A DNA stretch of 64,000 nucleotides from Pseudomonas sp. PICF141 (GCF_002286815.1 NZ_MUNM01000076.1:1-64000); one strand, 5' to 3'. Counted from the first letter of the stretch, positions 10,083-20,242 are shown. Numbers and translations: made by a program. The notes: a model not told the origin generated them from the sequence alone.

Positions 10083-12773
10083 ATGCCCCCGCCCCTGAGC
10101 AAACCCCTGGCAACATCCTGGGTCAGCCGATTCAAGGAACAAAGCCTGGAACGTGGCCGCCGCTACGCGCTGGAAAACCGCGTCAGGATCGTCCAGGTCG
10201 GCGATGCCACCATCACCGCCAGTTGCGAAGGCTCTGGCGGTAACGTTTACCGTCAGATCATTCGCCTGCGCGAGTCGGCCAAAGGCACGTTGCTGATGAT
10301 CGACGCCACCTGCACCTGTCCGGTCCACAACAACTGCAAACATTGCGCGGCGGTGTTGCTGCAAGTGCAGGAAACCCTTGCGTACCCGGCGGCGGCGAAA
10401 GACGCCGAATTGCTGGAAAAACTTCAGGCTGTACTGGAAAACCGTAGCCCGAAAGCGCCGCCGCAAGTGTTGGTGGACAACGTGCAACCGGTACCGCGCC
10501 TGTGGCTGGCGAGCATCGAATTCAGCGCCTTTGAACCGCGCAACGGCAAAATGCAGCGTTACATCCAGCATCGTGCGGCGCTGTCTTTCAGTTATCTGGA
10601 CGAATACGTCAGCGGACAGAAAAACACTGACATTCTGATTCGTCAGGAGACGCAGACGCTGCGGATAAAACGTCACCCGGAAGTCGAACAAGCCTACAGG
10701 GAACAGCTGCGAATTCTCGGCTTCAAGGTCGCCACCCGACAAAGCAAGGCTTTGCCGGAAAGTGCCGGCGAACTCTACGAGATGGTCAACGACAGCGCCT
10801 GGCTGACTTTCACCCTCAACGAGCTGCCCAAGCTGCGCACCCAAGGGTGGGAGCTGCAGATCGACGAAGATTTCGGCTTCGACCTGACCGCCGTGGATGA
10901 CTGGTATGCCACCGTCGAGGAGGCTCCGGAGCGTGACTGGTTTGATCTGGAACTGGGGATCATCGTCAACGGCGAACGGCTGAGCCTGTTACCGATCCTG
11001 TTGAACCTGATGCGCTCCCATACCGAGCTTCTCAACCCGGAACGCCTCGCCCGACGCCGCGACGACGAATTGATTCTGGTGAACATCCCGCAGCGTCGCA
11101 GCACCGACCAAGGCCCACTGCAGGTCGCCCTGCCCTTCGGCCGCCTAAAACCGGTGCTGGCGACACTCGGCGAGTTTTATCTGCAAGAGCCCGGCGACAC
11201 CACGCTACGCCTGAGCAAGGCCGACGCCACGCGCCTGAACCCGCTGGAAGGCATGCCGTTACTTTGGGAAGGTGGCGAACAAATCCGCACCTTTGCCCAG
11301 CGCCTGCGTGACATCAAGGACCACACCGCAGTGGCGCCCGAAGGGTTGAATGCCACTTTGCGCCCGTATCAGCTGGAAGGTCTGAGCTGGATGCAGTCGT
11401 TAAGGCAACTGGAAGTCGGCGGGATTCTCGCGGACGACATGGGCCTGGGCAAAACCCTACAGACCTTGGCGCATATTCTGAGCGAAAAGAATGCCGGGCG
11501 CCTCGATCGACCGTGCATGGTAGTCATGCCCACCAGCCTGATTCCCAACTGGCTCGACGAAGCCGCGCACTTCACGCCTCAGCTCAAAGTACTGGCGCTG
11601 TACGGCGCCAATCGCAAGAAGCATTTCGGCGATCTGGCCGACTATGATCTGATTCTGACCACTTATGCACTGCTGCCCAAGGACGTCGAACGCCTCGCCG
11701 CACAGCCGTTGCACGTCTTGGTGCTCGATGAAGCGCAGTACATCAAGAACCCCAACAGCAAGGCTGCCCATGCGGCTCGCGAGCTGAATGCTCGCCAGCG
11801 CCTGTGCCTGAGTGGCACGCCGCTGGAAAATCATCTGGGCGAGCTGTGGTCGCTGTTTCACTTCTTGCTGCCCGGCTGGCTCGGTGACGTGAAAAGCTTC
11901 AACCGCGATTACCGCGTACCGATAGAAAAGCGTGCCAGCGAGGTAAGACTTCAGCACCTCAATGGTCGGATAAAACCATTCCTGTTGCGCAGAACCAAGG
12001 AACAGGTGGCCACCGAACTGCCGCCGAAAACCGAGATCGTCCATTGGGTCGAGCTCAACGAAGCCCAGCGCGACGTGTACGAAACCATGCGCCTGGCCAT
12101 GGACAAGAAAGTCCGCGACGAAATCACCCGCAAGGGCGTGGCGCGCAGCCAGATCATCATTCTTGAGGCATTGCTGAAGCTGCGTCAGGTGTGCTGCGAT
12201 TTACGCCTGGTCAACGATGCCGCCCTGCCCGCGCGCGGCAGTACTTCCGGCAAGCTTGATAGCCTGATGGAAATGCTTGAGGAATTGTTCGAGGAGGGGC
12301 GACGGATTCTGCTGTTTTCACAGTTCACCTCCATGCTGTCGCTGATCGAGGATGAGCTGAAAAGACGTGACGTAGGGTATGCGATCCTGACCGGCCAGAC
12401 CCGCGACCGACGCACGCCAGTGAAGGAATTCCAGAGCGGCAAGCGTCAGATCTTTCTGATCAGCTTGAAGGCCGGCGGTGTGGGGTTGAACCTGACCGAA
12501 GCCGATACGGTGATCCACTACGATCCCTGGTGGAACCCGGCGACGGAAAACCAGGCGACGGATCGTGCGTATCGCATTGGTCAGGAGAAACCTGTCTTCG
12601 TTTACAAGATGATCGCCAGGGGCACGGTGGAAGAGAAGATTCAGCATCTGCAGAAAGAAAAATCCGATCTGGCCGCAGGTGTACTGGATGGGCGCAAAAC
12701 CGGCGACTGGAAGTTGCAGAGCGATGATATCGAGGCGCTGTTTGCGCCGTTGCCGGAGAAAATTGATAAGTAG
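10083..12773 (+). CDS. SNF2-family helicase with SWIM zinc finger
   Basis: 896 residues. An N-terminal SWIM motif C77-T-C79 ... C85-K-H87 precedes a linker and a C-terminal SNF2 ATPase with Walker A DDMGLGKTLQT, motif II VLDEAQYIKN, motif III LSGTPLENHLGEL and helicase-C motifs (LLFSQFTSML, GLNLTEADTVIHYDPWWNPA, QATDRAYRIGQ). Such bacterial Swi2/Snf2 proteins remodel protein-DNA or polymerase complexes; the substrate is unknown here. Physical linkage to mfd suggests a role connected with transcription or repair, which is inference. The start overlaps the previous stop region. Confidence 0.9.
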   Translation: MPPPLSKPLATSWVSRFKEQSLERGRRYALENRVRIVQVGDATITASCEGSGGNVYRQIIRLRESAKGTLLMIDATCTCPVHNNCKHCAAVLLQVQETLAYPAAAKDAELLEKLQAVLENRSPKAPPQVLVDNVQPVPRLWLASIEFSAFEPRNGKMQRYIQHRAALSFSYLDEYVSGQKNTDILIRQETQTLRIKRHPEVEQAYREQLRILGFKVATRQSKALPESAGELYEMVNDSAWLTFTLNELPKLRTQGWELQIDEDFGFDLTAVDDWYATVEEAPERDWFDLELGIIVNGERLSLLPILLNLMRSHTELLNPERLARRRDDELILVNIPQRRSTDQGPLQVALPFGRLKPVLATLGEFYLQEPGDTTLRLSKADATRLNPLEGMPLLWEGGEQIRTFAQRLRDIKDHTAVAPEGLNATLRPYQLEGLSWMQSLRQLEVGGILADDMGLGKTLQTLAHILSEKNAGRLDRPCMVVMPTSLIPNWLDEAAHFTPQLKVLALYGANRKKHFGDLADYDLILTTYALLPKDVERLAAQPLHVLVLDEAQYIKNPNSKAAHAARELNARQRLCLSGTPLENHLGELWSLFHFLLPGWLGDVKSFNRDYRVPIEKRASEVRLQHLNGRIKPFLLRRTKEQVATELPPKTEIVHWVELNEAQRDVYETMRLAMDKKVRDEITRKGVARSQIIILEALLKLRQVCCDLRLVNDAALPARGSTSGKLDSLMEMLEELFEEGRRILLFSQFTSMLSLIEDELKRRDVGYAILTGQTRDRRTPVKEFQSGKRQIFLISLKAGGVGLNLTEADTVIHYDPWWNPATENQATDRAYRIGQEKPVFVYKMIARGTVEEKIQHLQKEKSDLAAGVLDGRKTGDWKLQSDDIEALFAPLPEKIDK

Positions 12774-12792
12774 CGGTGATCGGTAGATTGCC

Positions 12793-12860
12793 TTTGCGGG
12801 CAAGCCTCGCTCCTACAGGAAATTACGGTATCCGTAGGAGATCAGGCTTACCCGCGAAGG
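12793..12860. repeat. REP doublet, degenerate
   Basis: Left arm around 12793-12819 contains GCGGGCAAGCCTCGCTCC and the right arm 12831-12860 is an imperfect reverse copy (CCGTAGGAGATCAGGCTTAC...). It sits between the convergent ends of the helicase gene and nagZ. Confidence 0.8.
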
Positions 12861-12883
12861 TAAACCGTCACGACGAAAAGCCC

Positions 12884-13894
12884 TTAATCAATCAATTGAG
12901 CTTCTTTGAGCGCGCCGATGGCCGCCAGCCAGCGTGGGTCTTGACGGTATTCGGTGCTGGCATACGCCCGCCCGCGCATCCGCGCAATACGCGCCGACGG
13001 TTTCACCTTCAAGCGCTGGGCGGCGCTCAAGGCCAGCTCGGCAGCGGCGCGATCGTTGCACACCAGGCCCATGTCGCAACCGGCAGTCAGCGCCGCTTCG
13101 ATGCGACTGGCGGCATCGCCGACCACGTGGGCGCCGGCCATCGACAGGTCGTCACTGAAGATCACGCCATCGAACTGCAACTCGCCACGCAGGATGTCCT
13201 GCAACCAGCGACGGGAGAAACCTGCAGGCTGGGAATCGACTTGTGGATAAATAACGTGGGCCGGCATGACGGCGGCCAGTTGCTTGCTCAATCGCGCGAA
13301 CGGCACCAGGTCGTTGGCGCGGATTTCCTCGAGGCTGCGCTCGTCGCTGGGAATCGCGACATGGGAATCGGCTTCGGCCCAGCCATGCCCAGGGAAATGC
13401 TTGCCCGTGGCGGCCATTCCAGCGCTGTTCATGCCGCGGATAAATGCACCGGCGAGCAAAGCAGCGCGCTCGGGATTGCCTTCGAACGAACGGGTGCCGA
13501 CCACTGCACTGCGCTGGTAATCCAGGTCCAGGACCGGGGCAAAACTCAAATCGAGACCGACCGCCAGCACTTCGGTGGCCATGATCCAGCCGCACTGCTC
13601 GGCCAGGTCTTCGGCATTCGGGTTATCGGCAATTGCACGCATGGCTGGCAACCGCACGAAGCCCTGACGCAGCCGCTGAACCCGACCGCCTTCTTGATCC
13701 ACCGCCAGCAAAAGATCAGGGCGAATGGCGCGGATCGAAGCGCTCAACTCGCGCACCTGGCGCGGGTGTTCGATGTTGCGGGCGAAAATGATCAGGCCAC
13801 CCACTTCGGGTTGGCGCAACAATTGGCGATCTTCAGCCGTCAGCCAGGTACCGGCGACGTCCACCATCAACGAGCCTTGCAGGCCAGCAGTCAT
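12884..13894 (-). CDS. nagZ: Beta-N-acetylhexosaminidase NagZ
   Basis: 336 residues from ATG 13894, which follows AGGAATCTCT. The open frame extends 26 codons further upstream without a ribosome site. NagZ is the cytoplasmic GH3 enzyme that removes GlcNAc from anhydromuropeptides in cell-wall recycling, which also feeds AmpC induction. The family signature KHFPGHG...DSH is complete, as are AVDQEGGRVQRL and the nucleophile region FSDDLSMAGA. It lies downstream of psrA on the same strand with about 160 bases between. Confidence 0.95.
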   Translation of the reverse strand: MTAGLQGSLMVDVAGTWLTAEDRQLLRQPEVGGLIIFARNIEHPRQVRELSASIRAIRPDLLLAVDQEGGRVQRLRQGFVRLPAMRAIADNPNAEDLAEQCGWIMATEVLAVGLDLSFAPVLDLDYQRSAVVGTRSFEGNPERAALLAGAFIRGMNSAGMAATGKHFPGHGWAEADSHVAIPSDERSLEEIRANDLVPFARLSKQLAAVMPAHVIYPQVDSQPAGFSRRWLQDILRGELQFDGVIFSDDLSMAGAHVVGDAASRIEAALTAGCDMGLVCNDRAAAELALSAAQRLKVKPSARIARMRGRAYASTEYRQDPRWLAAIGALKEAQLID

Positions 13895-14051
13895 AGAGAT
13901 TCCTTGATTACGATAAACCCGGCTCCACGCATTCGCCGCCATGGGCTGCGCCCGGCAGGTCGGCGATATCAATGAGGAGCGGGTTCAGAACGAGAGTCGT
14001 CATGGGCGGCTAGCTTAGCGGATGTCAGCTGCCGCGCCCACCCGTGTGCGG

Positions 14052-14759
14052 TTAAACCTTGGCGGCGGCCGGAGTCGATTTGCTGCGTGGACGCAACTGC
14101 GCGGTGGCCATGGCAATGTCGGTGACGCCGGTTTCAGCCCGCATGCCAGCGGCCAGGAACGGCACCATCAGACGCATGACTTGTTCGATGGAAGTGTTGA
14201 CGCCGAAATCGGTCTCGGCAATCGCACGCAAAGCCTTGATCCCCGACATGCTGAACGCCGCGGCACCCAGCATGAAGTGCACGCGCCAGAACAGCTCGAT
14301 CGGGGGAATGCGTGGCGCTGCCTCATTGACCAGCATCATGTAGCGGCGGAACACTTTGCCGTACATGTCTTCCAGATAACGACGCAAGTGCCCTTGGCTC
14401 TGGCTGAAAGCCAGCCCCAGCAAACGCATGAAGATAGACAGGTCGTTGCCGCTGCGTGGCTGGACCACCAGCGCTTGCTCGACAAGAATCTCCAGCAACT
14501 CTTCAAGGGACGGCTTGTTCTCTGGCTTGGCCTGACGGCGCTCCAGCTCTTTATCGAGACTGAGGCAGAATGGCCCGAGAAAACGCGAGAAGACGGCCTG
14601 AATCAGCGCTTTCTTCGATCCGAAGTGATAGTTCACCGCCGCCAGATTGACACCGGCCTTGCTGGTGATCAGACGCAACGAGGTTTCAGCAAAACCTTTT
14701 TCCGCGAACAACTGCTCGGCAGCATCGAGAATGCGTTCAACGGTTTCCGACTGGGCCAT
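14052..14759 (-). CDS. psrA: TetR-family fatty acid regulator PsrA
   Basis: 235 residues from ATG 14759 (MAQSETVERIL...), preceded by GGAGTAGCC. The N-terminal helix-turn-helix is LRLITSKAGVNLAAVNYHFGSKKALI, and the ligand domain is all helical. Position between nagZ and lexA matches psrA of P. aeruginosa (PA3006). PsrA represses fad genes and activates rpoS in that species, releasing DNA on binding long-chain fatty acids or acyl-CoA. Two palindromes of its binding type lie directly upstream, consistent with autoregulation. Confidence 0.92.
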   Translation of the reverse strand: MAQSETVERILDAAEQLFAEKGFAETSLRLITSKAGVNLAAVNYHFGSKKALIQAVFSRFLGPFCLSLDKELERRQAKPENKPSLEELLEILVEQALVVQPRSGNDLSIFMRLLGLAFSQSQGHLRRYLEDMYGKVFRRYMMLVNEAAPRIPPIELFWRVHFMLGAAAFSMSGIKALRAIAETDFGVNTSIEQVMRLMVPFLAAGMRAETGVTDIAMATAQLRPRSKSTPAAAKV

Positions 14760-14774
14760 GGCTACTCCGCCTGA

Positions 14775-14801
14775 CAAACACTTGTTTGAAACATACGTTT
14801 C
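14775..14801. promoter_or_regulatory. Two overlapping PsrA-type operators
   Basis: CAAACACTTGTTTG (14775-14788) and GAAACATACGTTTC (14788-14801) both fit the C/G-AAAC-N4-GTTT-G/C palindrome known for PsrA, and share one base. They lie 16-42 bases upstream of the psrA start codon. Confidence 0.85.
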
Positions 14802-14926
14802 AGCCCTGGCCTTGTCAAGTATGGCGGTTCGTTTTGGGAATGGTCGGTCAGGTATTTAACCATACAACAGCGCCGCTTCAATCAGCGAGCGAAATGACCG
14901 TCCAGCGGCCGACAAAAAAAGGGGCA

Positions 14927-14954
14927 TTGCCAAGACCGGTTCACTGTATATAAT
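14927..14954 (+). promoter_or_regulatory. lexA promoter
   Basis: TTGCCA (14927-14932), 16-base spacer, TATAAT (14949-14954). The -10 lies inside the first LexA box, the expected arrangement for repression. Confidence 0.75.
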
Positions 14955-14978
14955 CCCAGTCACTGTATAAAAAGACAG
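14944..14978. promoter_or_regulatory. Two LexA (SOS) boxes
   Basis: CTGTATATAATCCCAG (14944-14959, last half-site imperfect) and CTGTATAAAAAGACAG (14963-14978, fits CTGT-N8-ACAG exactly), 19 bases apart, just upstream of the lexA start. They imply autoregulation of lexA-sulA. Confidence 0.93.
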
Positions 14979-14988
14979 AGCGATCAAT

Positions 14989-15597
14989 ATGCTAAAGCTG
15001 ACGCCACGCCAAGCAGAGATTCTGGCCTTCATCAAACGTTGCCTCGAAGACAACGGCTACCCGCCGACCCGCGCGGAAATCGCTCAGGAACTGGGTTTCA
15101 AGTCGCCCAATGCGGCAGAAGAACACCTCAAGGCGCTGGCCCGTAAGGGGGCGATCGAGATGACTCCGGGCGCCTCCCGCGGCATCCGCATTCCCGGCTT
15201 CGAAGCCAAGGCCGACGAGTCCAGCTTGCCGATTATCGGCCGGGTGGCTGCCGGTGCGCCGATCCTCGCCCAGCAGCACATCGAGGAATCCTGCAACATC
15301 AACCCCTCGTTCTTCCATCCCCGCGCTGACTATCTGCTACGGGTCAATGGCATGAGCATGAAGGACATCGGCATTTTCGACGGTGACCTGCTGGCCGTCC
15401 ATACCACTCGCGAAGCCCGCAACGGCCAGATCGTTGTGGCGCGAATCGGTGACGAAGTGACCGTCAAGCGCTTCAAGCGAGACGGCAGCAAGGTCTGGTT
15501 GATTGCCGAAAACCCTGAATTCGCCCCTATCGAAGTCAACCTGAAAGATCAGGAACTGGTCATCGAAGGCTTGAGTGTCGGCGTGATTCGCCGCTAA
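14989..15597 (+). CDS. lexA: LexA repressor
   Basis: 202 residues. An N-terminal winged helix ([12 protein letters not shown] ... [15 protein letters not shown]) precedes the S24 autoprotease domain with the Ala-Gly cleavage site in [10 protein letters not shown], the catalytic Ser in RVNGMSMKD and the catalytic Lys in DEVTVKRF. It represses SOS genes until RecA-stimulated self-cleavage. Two LexA boxes precede it. The sulA gene follows after 10 bases. Confidence 0.97.
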   Translation: MLKLTPRQAEILAFIKRCLEDNGYPPTRAEIAQELGFKSPNAAEEHLKALARKGAIEMTPGASRGIRIPGFEAKADESSLPIIGRVAAGAPILAQQHIEESCNINPSFFHPRADYLLRVNGMSMKDIGIFDGDLLAVHTTREARNGQIVVARIGDEVTVKRFKRDGSKVWLIAENPEFAPIEVNLKDQELVIEGLSVGVIRR

Positions 15598-15607
15598 AGG
15601 AGGCTTT

Positions 15608-16081
15608 ATGCAGTTCCCACATACTTCACAGCAAGCCCAACTGCCGTTGTTCGAGGCGTTCATGGCGCAGCCATTGGCGCCGATCCTGAAAGACGTGGTC
15701 GAATCGCCCTGGAGTGCCGAGCCTGAAGTTTTCAGCGAGCTGTCACTGCGCGGCGCGGCCGGGAACTGCCTGAACCTTCTGGCGCCCATTCTCCGGGAAC
15801 TGAGCCAGGATCAGGATGCACGCTGGCTGACACTGATTGCCCCACCCGCCAGTCTTACACAAGCCTGGTTACGAGACGCCGGCCTGAACCGTGAGCGCAT
15901 ATTGCTCCTGCAACCGCGTGGCACGCAGAGCGCTCAGCAACTGACCTGTGAAGCCTTGCGACTTGGACGCAGCCATACAGTCGTCAGCTGGCTTAACCTG
16001 CTGAACACAACGTCGCGACAACAGTTGATCAACGCTGCCCGCATCGGAGATGCGCAAAGTCTGAATATTCGATTGGGTTAA
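15608..16081 (+). CDS. sulA: SOS cell division inhibitor SulA
   Basis: 157 residues of the SulA superfamily, with the conserved central block DARWLTLIAPPASLTQAWLRDAGLNRERIL followed by a RecA-like strand region. SulA binds FtsZ and blocks septation during DNA damage. A strong AAAGGAGG precedes the ATG. It sits directly behind lexA, so SOS control is shared. The hairpin GGCTTCTCC...GGAGAAGCC type sequence at about 16111-16135 may end the transcript, but lacks a clear T-run. Confidence 0.88.
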   Translation: MQFPHTSQQAQLPLFEAFMAQPLAPILKDVVESPWSAEPEVFSELSLRGAAGNCLNLLAPILRELSQDQDARWLTLIAPPASLTQAWLRDAGLNRERILLLQPRGTQSAQQLTCEALRLGRSHTVVSWLNLLNTTSRQQLINAARIGDAQSLNIRLG

Positions 16082-16172
16082 CTGACAAACACGATGCGCT
16101 GAACAACGCGGGGCTTCTCCAGGGATAGAGAAGCCGATCTATAGAAGTATTCGAAGAATCCGACGGGCGGGA

Positions 16173-16406
16173 TCAATGGAGAACCCGTGGCCCCTCTTCT
16201 TTATCAAATTCGCCTTCAACCAGGCGACCTGCCATCTGAACACCGACACTCAACATCGCCTTGGCGACTTCAACATGCTGGCCTTGCAGGAAAACCTTGG
16301 CATCCTCGGAGAAATCCAAAGTAACCAGAGAACCTTCGTCCTCGGCCCTGCGCAGCTCGATTCGGCCGTCTGGTAACTCGACAATTTCTAGAAAGGACGT
16401 TGGCAT
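16173..16406 (-). CDS. Conserved small protein of unknown function
   Basis: 77 residues from ATG 16406 (MPTSFLEIVELPDGRIELRRAEDEG...), with GGAG 13 bases upstream. Acidic, with no membrane segment. The open frame continues 27 codons further upstream, but that part reads poorly. It lies in the position of a hypothetical gene between sulA and the next gene in P. aeruginosa (PA3009 region, by recollection). No function can be assigned. Confidence 0.7.
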   Translation of the reverse strand: MPTSFLEIVELPDGRIELRRAEDEGSLVTLDFSEDAKVFLQGQHVEVAKAMLSVGVQMAGRLVEGEFDKEEGPRVLH

Positions 16407-16547
16407 AAAGGTCTGTTCTCCACGAAAGGCGGGGATTATATAGGCATCAGCCAAGCTTCGCTCGGGATCTTGACCAAATGCCATCATGAAGAGAAATTTC
16501 TGACATCACTCTTCCTTGAGCAGACTCATCCTTGAACACTCACTCTT

Positions 16548-17072
16548 TCAGCACTCGTTCAACCCTTCGCGAAACCGAATCGCCAGACCTTTAAGGTTCT
16601 GACGCCAGCTCTCCAACTCTTCCCGACTCAACTCTTGCGGCGCCTCTTCTTCATCCAGGTTAACGGCCAGAATAAGTGGCTGGGTTACATCGCCCTTGGG
16701 CTTATGCGGCGCGCGAGGCGGCTGAAACAGTGCAGCATGTGCCGACAGGAGCTTCGCCAACCAGGTTTCCGGGTTTTGCGCCAGTTCGACCATCTCGGCC
16801 ATTTCCGGTATAGCGATGGTTTCGAGCACTTCGCGAGTCAGCAGCATCTCTGCCCGCGGCGCATTGGCCTGGGGCAGGCGATAGAAACCGGCGATTTCAT
16901 GGCACAACCCCAACAGCGCGCCGTACAAGTGAAACAACGCCGATTCGCGCCCGGCCTGAATCAGCGCAAGGGAATTCATCGCCCGCCCCTCTTCGGCTTT
17001 GGCCAGCGCTTCGAGCGATAAGCCGGCAAAATAAATCTTCTGGTTGGTACGGGTATAGAGTTCGTGGGCCAT
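16548..17072 (-). CDS. DUF6586-like hypothetical protein
   Basis: 174 residues from ATG 17072 (MAHELYTRTNQKIYFAGLSLEALAKAEEGRAM), preceded by GGAGGCTGCC. Predicted mostly helical and cytoplasmic, with an acidic segment NLDEEEAPQELSREELESWRQNL near the C-terminus. It matches the conserved hypothetical located beside topA in pseudomonads; the DUF6586 name is from memory. Function unknown. Confidence 0.7.
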   Translation of the reverse strand: MAHELYTRTNQKIYFAGLSLEALAKAEEGRAMNSLALIQAGRESALFHLYGALLGLCHEIAGFYRLPQANAPRAEMLLTREVLETIAIPEMAEMVELAQNPETWLAKLLSAHAALFQPPRAPHKPKGDVTQPLILAVNLDEEEAPQELSREELESWRQNLKGLAIRFREGLNEC

Positions 17073-17156
17073 GACGGCAGCCTCCACAACGAAATAATTG
17101 CTTCACGCAGGTCAGACAGTGTCGTGGATCACCTGAGCTTCCCGCAAGCCCAAAAC

Positions 17157-17198
17157 AAAAGGCCGCATGAAAACCCGAGGGTTGTCATGCGGCCTTTT
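17157..17198 (-). terminator. topA terminator
   Basis: Fourteen-base arms AAAAGGCCGCATGA (17157-17170) and TCATGCGGCCTTTT (17185-17198), with an inner AACCC/GGGTT stem. The minus-strand tail is TTTTGTTTTG. It sits 12 bases after the topA stop. Confidence 0.88.
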
Positions 17199-17210
17199 GC
17201 GTACAGGCTT

Positions 17211-19838
17211 TTAAGCTTTGGCTGATGGACGCTTGTCTTCAACCGTCCACTTGCCGCCGTCGTAATACGCCTTCCAGCCCGTCGGTTTTCCGTCGACCTC
17301 AGTCTGCACGTACTGTTCTTTGGTCTTGCGGCTGTAACGAATGACCGAAGGGAGGCCATCCGGGTCTTTCTTCGGCGCTTCGCAGAGGAAGTGGTACTTC
17401 GGATCGATCTCATCCTTGTGCGGCACGATCTCCATCACCAACGGGGCACGGGTCTCGCGGTTTTTCGGGAACTGGCTGGCCGCCAGGAACAAACCGGAAG
17501 CACCGTCGCGCAGGATATAGGTGTCGTTGACCTTCTCGCACTTGAGTTCAGGCATCTTCACCGGATCCATCTTCGGCGGTGCCGCGTCGCCGCTTTTCAG
17601 CAGCTTGCGGGTGTTCTTGCAGGTGGCGTTGGTGCAACCGAAGAACTTGCCGAAGCGACCGGTCTTGAGCTGCATCTCGCTACCGCACTTGTCGCACTCC
17701 AGGCTTGGCCCTTCGTAGCCTTTGATGCGATAGGTGCCCTCTTCGATTTCATAGCCAGAGCAATCCGGGTTGTTACCGCAGATGTGCAGCTTGCGCTTTT
17801 CGTCGAGCAGGTAAGCGTCCATGGCCGTGCTGCAGATCGGGCAGCGATGCTTGCCACGCAGGACCAGCGATTCGGACTCACCCTCGTCGTCCGCGGCGAT
17901 TTCATCGCCCGGCACCAGATTGACGGTGGCCTTGCAGCGCTCTTTCGGCGGCAGGCTATAGCCCGAGCAACCGAGGAACACGCCCGTCGAAGCAGTACGA
18001 ATCTGCATCGGACGACCGCACAACACGCATGGAATGTCAGTCATCACCGGCTGGTTGGCGCGCATGCCGCCTTCGGCACTTTCGGCTACTTCGAGTTTCT
18101 TCTTGAAGTCGCCGTAGAACTCGTCGAGCACGTTTTTCCAGTCGCGCTCGCCCTGAGCCACGTCATCGAGGTTCTCTTCCATGCCGGCGGTGAAGCCGTA
18201 GTCCATGAGATTGGAGAAGCTCTCGGCCAGACGCTCAGTGACGATGTCGCCCATCTTTTCCGAATAGAAACGACGGTTGTGCAGCGCCACGTAACCGCGG
18301 TCCTGGATGGTCGAAATGATCGCCGCATAGGTCGAAGGACGACCGATGCCGCGCTTTTCCATTTCTTTAACCAGGCTCGCTTCCGAGTAACGCGCCGGCG
18401 GCTTGGTGAAGTGCTGGGTCGGATCAAGCTTGATCAGCTTCATCGCGTCGCCTTGGGCCATGTCCGGCAGCACATCATCATCGCCTGGTTTGGCAATTTG
18501 CGGCATGACGCGGGTGTAACCGTCGAACTTCAGGATGCGGCCCTTGGCGCGCAGCTCGAAGTCGCCGGCACCAACGGTAACCGTGGTCGACAGGTATTGT
18601 GCCGGCAGCATTTGGCAAGCGAGGAACTGGCGCCAGATCAGCTCGTAGAGCCGCTCAGCATCACGCTCCATGCCCGACAGCTTGCTTGGCTCGGTATTGG
18701 CGTCGGACGGACGAATCGCTTCGTGAGCCTCTTGTGCGCCTTCCTTGCTGCTGTAGACGTTCGGGTTCTCCGGCAGGTACTTCTTGCCGAATTCGCCTTC
18801 AATATAAGTACGCGCCATCGTCACGGCATCGGCCGAGAGGTTGGTGGAGTCGGTACGCATATACGTGATGTAGCCGGCTTCGTACAAACGCTGGGCCATC
18901 ATCATGGTTTTCTTCACACCGAAGCCCAGGCGATTGCTCGCCGCCTGTTGCAGGGTGGAGGTGATGAACGGTGCCGACGGCTTGCTGCTGGTCGGTTTGT
19001 CTTCGCGCTTGACGATGCTGAAGCTGGAAGCCTTGAGCTTTTCCAGTGCGGCCATGGCCTGGGCTTCGTTGAGCGGCTTGAAGGCTTCGCCTTTCTCACG
19101 AGCCACATCGAAACGCACGGTCGCGCCCTTGGCGGTGCCGAGGTCAGCATGGACTTCCCAGTACTCTTCCGGGTTGAACGCGCGGATTTCACGCTCACGC
19201 TCGACCACCAGTTTAACGGCAACCGATTGCACGCGACCGGCAGACAAGCCACGGGCGACCTTGGCCCACAGCAGCGGCGAAACCATGTAACCCACCACGC
19301 GGTCGAGGAAGCGACGCGCCTGTTGGGCGTTTACTCGATCGATGTCCAGCTCGCCCGGTTCGGAAAAGGCTTCCTGGATCGCTTTTTTGGTGATTTCGTT
19401 GAACACCACGCGCTTGTAGCGGCTGTCATCACCACCGATGGCTTCGCGCAGGTGCCAGGCAATGGCTTCCCCCTCGCGATCCAAGTCGGTTGCGAGATAG
19501 ATGGTGTCAGCATCTTTGGCGAGCCGGCGCAGCTCTTCGATGACCTTTTCCTTGCCCGGGAGGATCTCGTACTTGGCTTTCCAGCCATGATCGGGATCGA
19601 CGCCCATGCGCGAGACCAGCTGCTTGCGCGCTTTCTCTTTCGGCGTGAGCACCGGACCTTCACCTGCGGCGGCCTTGCCGCGCTTGGCGGCAGGCTCTTT
19701 GCTGGCGCTAGCCGAACCGCTGGTGGGCAGGTCTCGGATATGGCCGATACTCGACTTCACCACGTATTGGTTACCCAGATACTTGTTGATGGTCTTGGCC
19801 TTAGCCGGGGATTCCACAATGACCAGCGATTTGCCCAT
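17211..19838 (-). CDS. topA: DNA topoisomerase I
   Basis: 875-residue type IA topoisomerase that relaxes negative supercoils. The TOPRIM domain begins [17 protein letters not shown] and carries the acidic [13 protein letters not shown] motif. The active-site Tyr is in [18 protein letters not shown]. The C-terminus has several paired-Cys zinc ribbons (for example [45 protein letters not shown]) and a basic tail. Length and order are normal. It has a near-consensus promoter of its own. Confidence 0.97.
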   Translation of the reverse strand: MGKSLVIVESPAKAKTINKYLGNQYVVKSSIGHIRDLPTSGSASASKEPAAKRGKAAAGEGPVLTPKEKARKQLVSRMGVDPDHGWKAKYEILPGKEKVIEELRRLAKDADTIYLATDLDREGEAIAWHLREAIGGDDSRYKRVVFNEITKKAIQEAFSEPGELDIDRVNAQQARRFLDRVVGYMVSPLLWAKVARGLSAGRVQSVAVKLVVEREREIRAFNPEEYWEVHADLGTAKGATVRFDVAREKGEAFKPLNEAQAMAALEKLKASSFSIVKREDKPTSSKPSAPFITSTLQQAASNRLGFGVKKTMMMAQRLYEAGYITYMRTDSTNLSADAVTMARTYIEGEFGKKYLPENPNVYSSKEGAQEAHEAIRPSDANTEPSKLSGMERDAERLYELIWRQFLACQMLPAQYLSTTVTVGAGDFELRAKGRILKFDGYTRVMPQIAKPGDDDVLPDMAQGDAMKLIKLDPTQHFTKPPARYSEASLVKEMEKRGIGRPSTYAAIISTIQDRGYVALHNRRFYSEKMGDIVTERLAESFSNLMDYGFTAGMEENLDDVAQGERDWKNVLDEFYGDFKKKLEVAESAEGGMRANQPVMTDIPCVLCGRPMQIRTASTGVFLGCSGYSLPPKERCKATVNLVPGDEIAADDEGESESLVLRGKHRCPICSTAMDAYLLDEKRKLHICGNNPDCSGYEIEEGTYRIKGYEGPSLECDKCGSEMQLKTGRFGKFFGCTNATCKNTRKLLKSGDAAPPKMDPVKMPELKCEKVNDTYILRDGASGLFLAASQFPKNRETRAPLVMEIVPHKDEIDPKYHFLCEAPKKDPDGLPSVIRYSRKTKEQYVQTEVDGKPTGWKAYYDGGKWTVEDKRPSAKA

Positions 19839-19898
19839 GGATCAGAAAATTCCTGAATTCTAGAAGTGAAAGGCGGTTGGCGCCTGACGCGGCACCGC

Positions 19899-19927
19899 TA
19901 TATATAGTGGCTACAAGGTGAGGTCAA
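19899..19927 (-). promoter_or_regulatory. topA sigma-70 promoter
   Basis: On the minus strand: TTGACC (19927-19922), a 17-base spacer and TATATA (19904-19899), about 60 bases upstream of the topA ATG. Confidence 0.75.
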
Positions 19928-19952
19928 GCGCAGGGTTCTGCGCGCACGCTCC

Positions 19953-20189
19953 TTATGGCTGCGGAAAAACGCTCGGTTCGGCTTGCACCAAAGCAAAGCG
20001 TGGCACCTGTTCGCCGTCAACCTCGACCGACTCCAGGAACATGCTCAAGGGGCGCACCCAAAAGCCATAATCGCCATACAGGGCTTGGTAGAAGACCACT
20101 TCCTCTTCGGTCTCCGAATGCCGCGCAACACCGAATACGCGGTACTGCGGGCCTTTGTAATGTTCGTAGAGCCCAGGTTGTATCGGCAT
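19953..20189 (-). CDS. DUF1653 domain protein
   Basis: 78 residues. The sequence PGLYEHYKGPQYRVFGVARHSETEEEVVFYQALYGDYGFWVRPLSMF is the complete DUF1653 fold, an SH3-like small domain found alone in many proteobacteria. No biochemical role is known. It lies between fadA and topA as in P. aeruginosa (PA3012 position). Confidence 0.85.
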   Translation of the reverse strand: MPIQPGLYEHYKGPQYRVFGVARHSETEEEVVFYQALYGDYGFWVRPLSMFLESVEVDGEQVPRFALVQAEPSVFPQP

Positions 20190-20242
20190 GTTTTGGCCCT
20201 CACTGAAATTTTTTCAAAATAAAAACAAAATAAATCCGGAAA

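Noticed and set aside
16082-16140. Terminator after sulA
   Set aside because: A hairpin is present (GGCTTCTCC/GGAGAAGCC type) but there is no T-tract, so I did not list it as a terminator.
17391-19856. 821-codon open frame opposite topA
   Set aside because: Pure antisense shadow; topA is complete with all motifs, and the shadow protein has no recognisable features.
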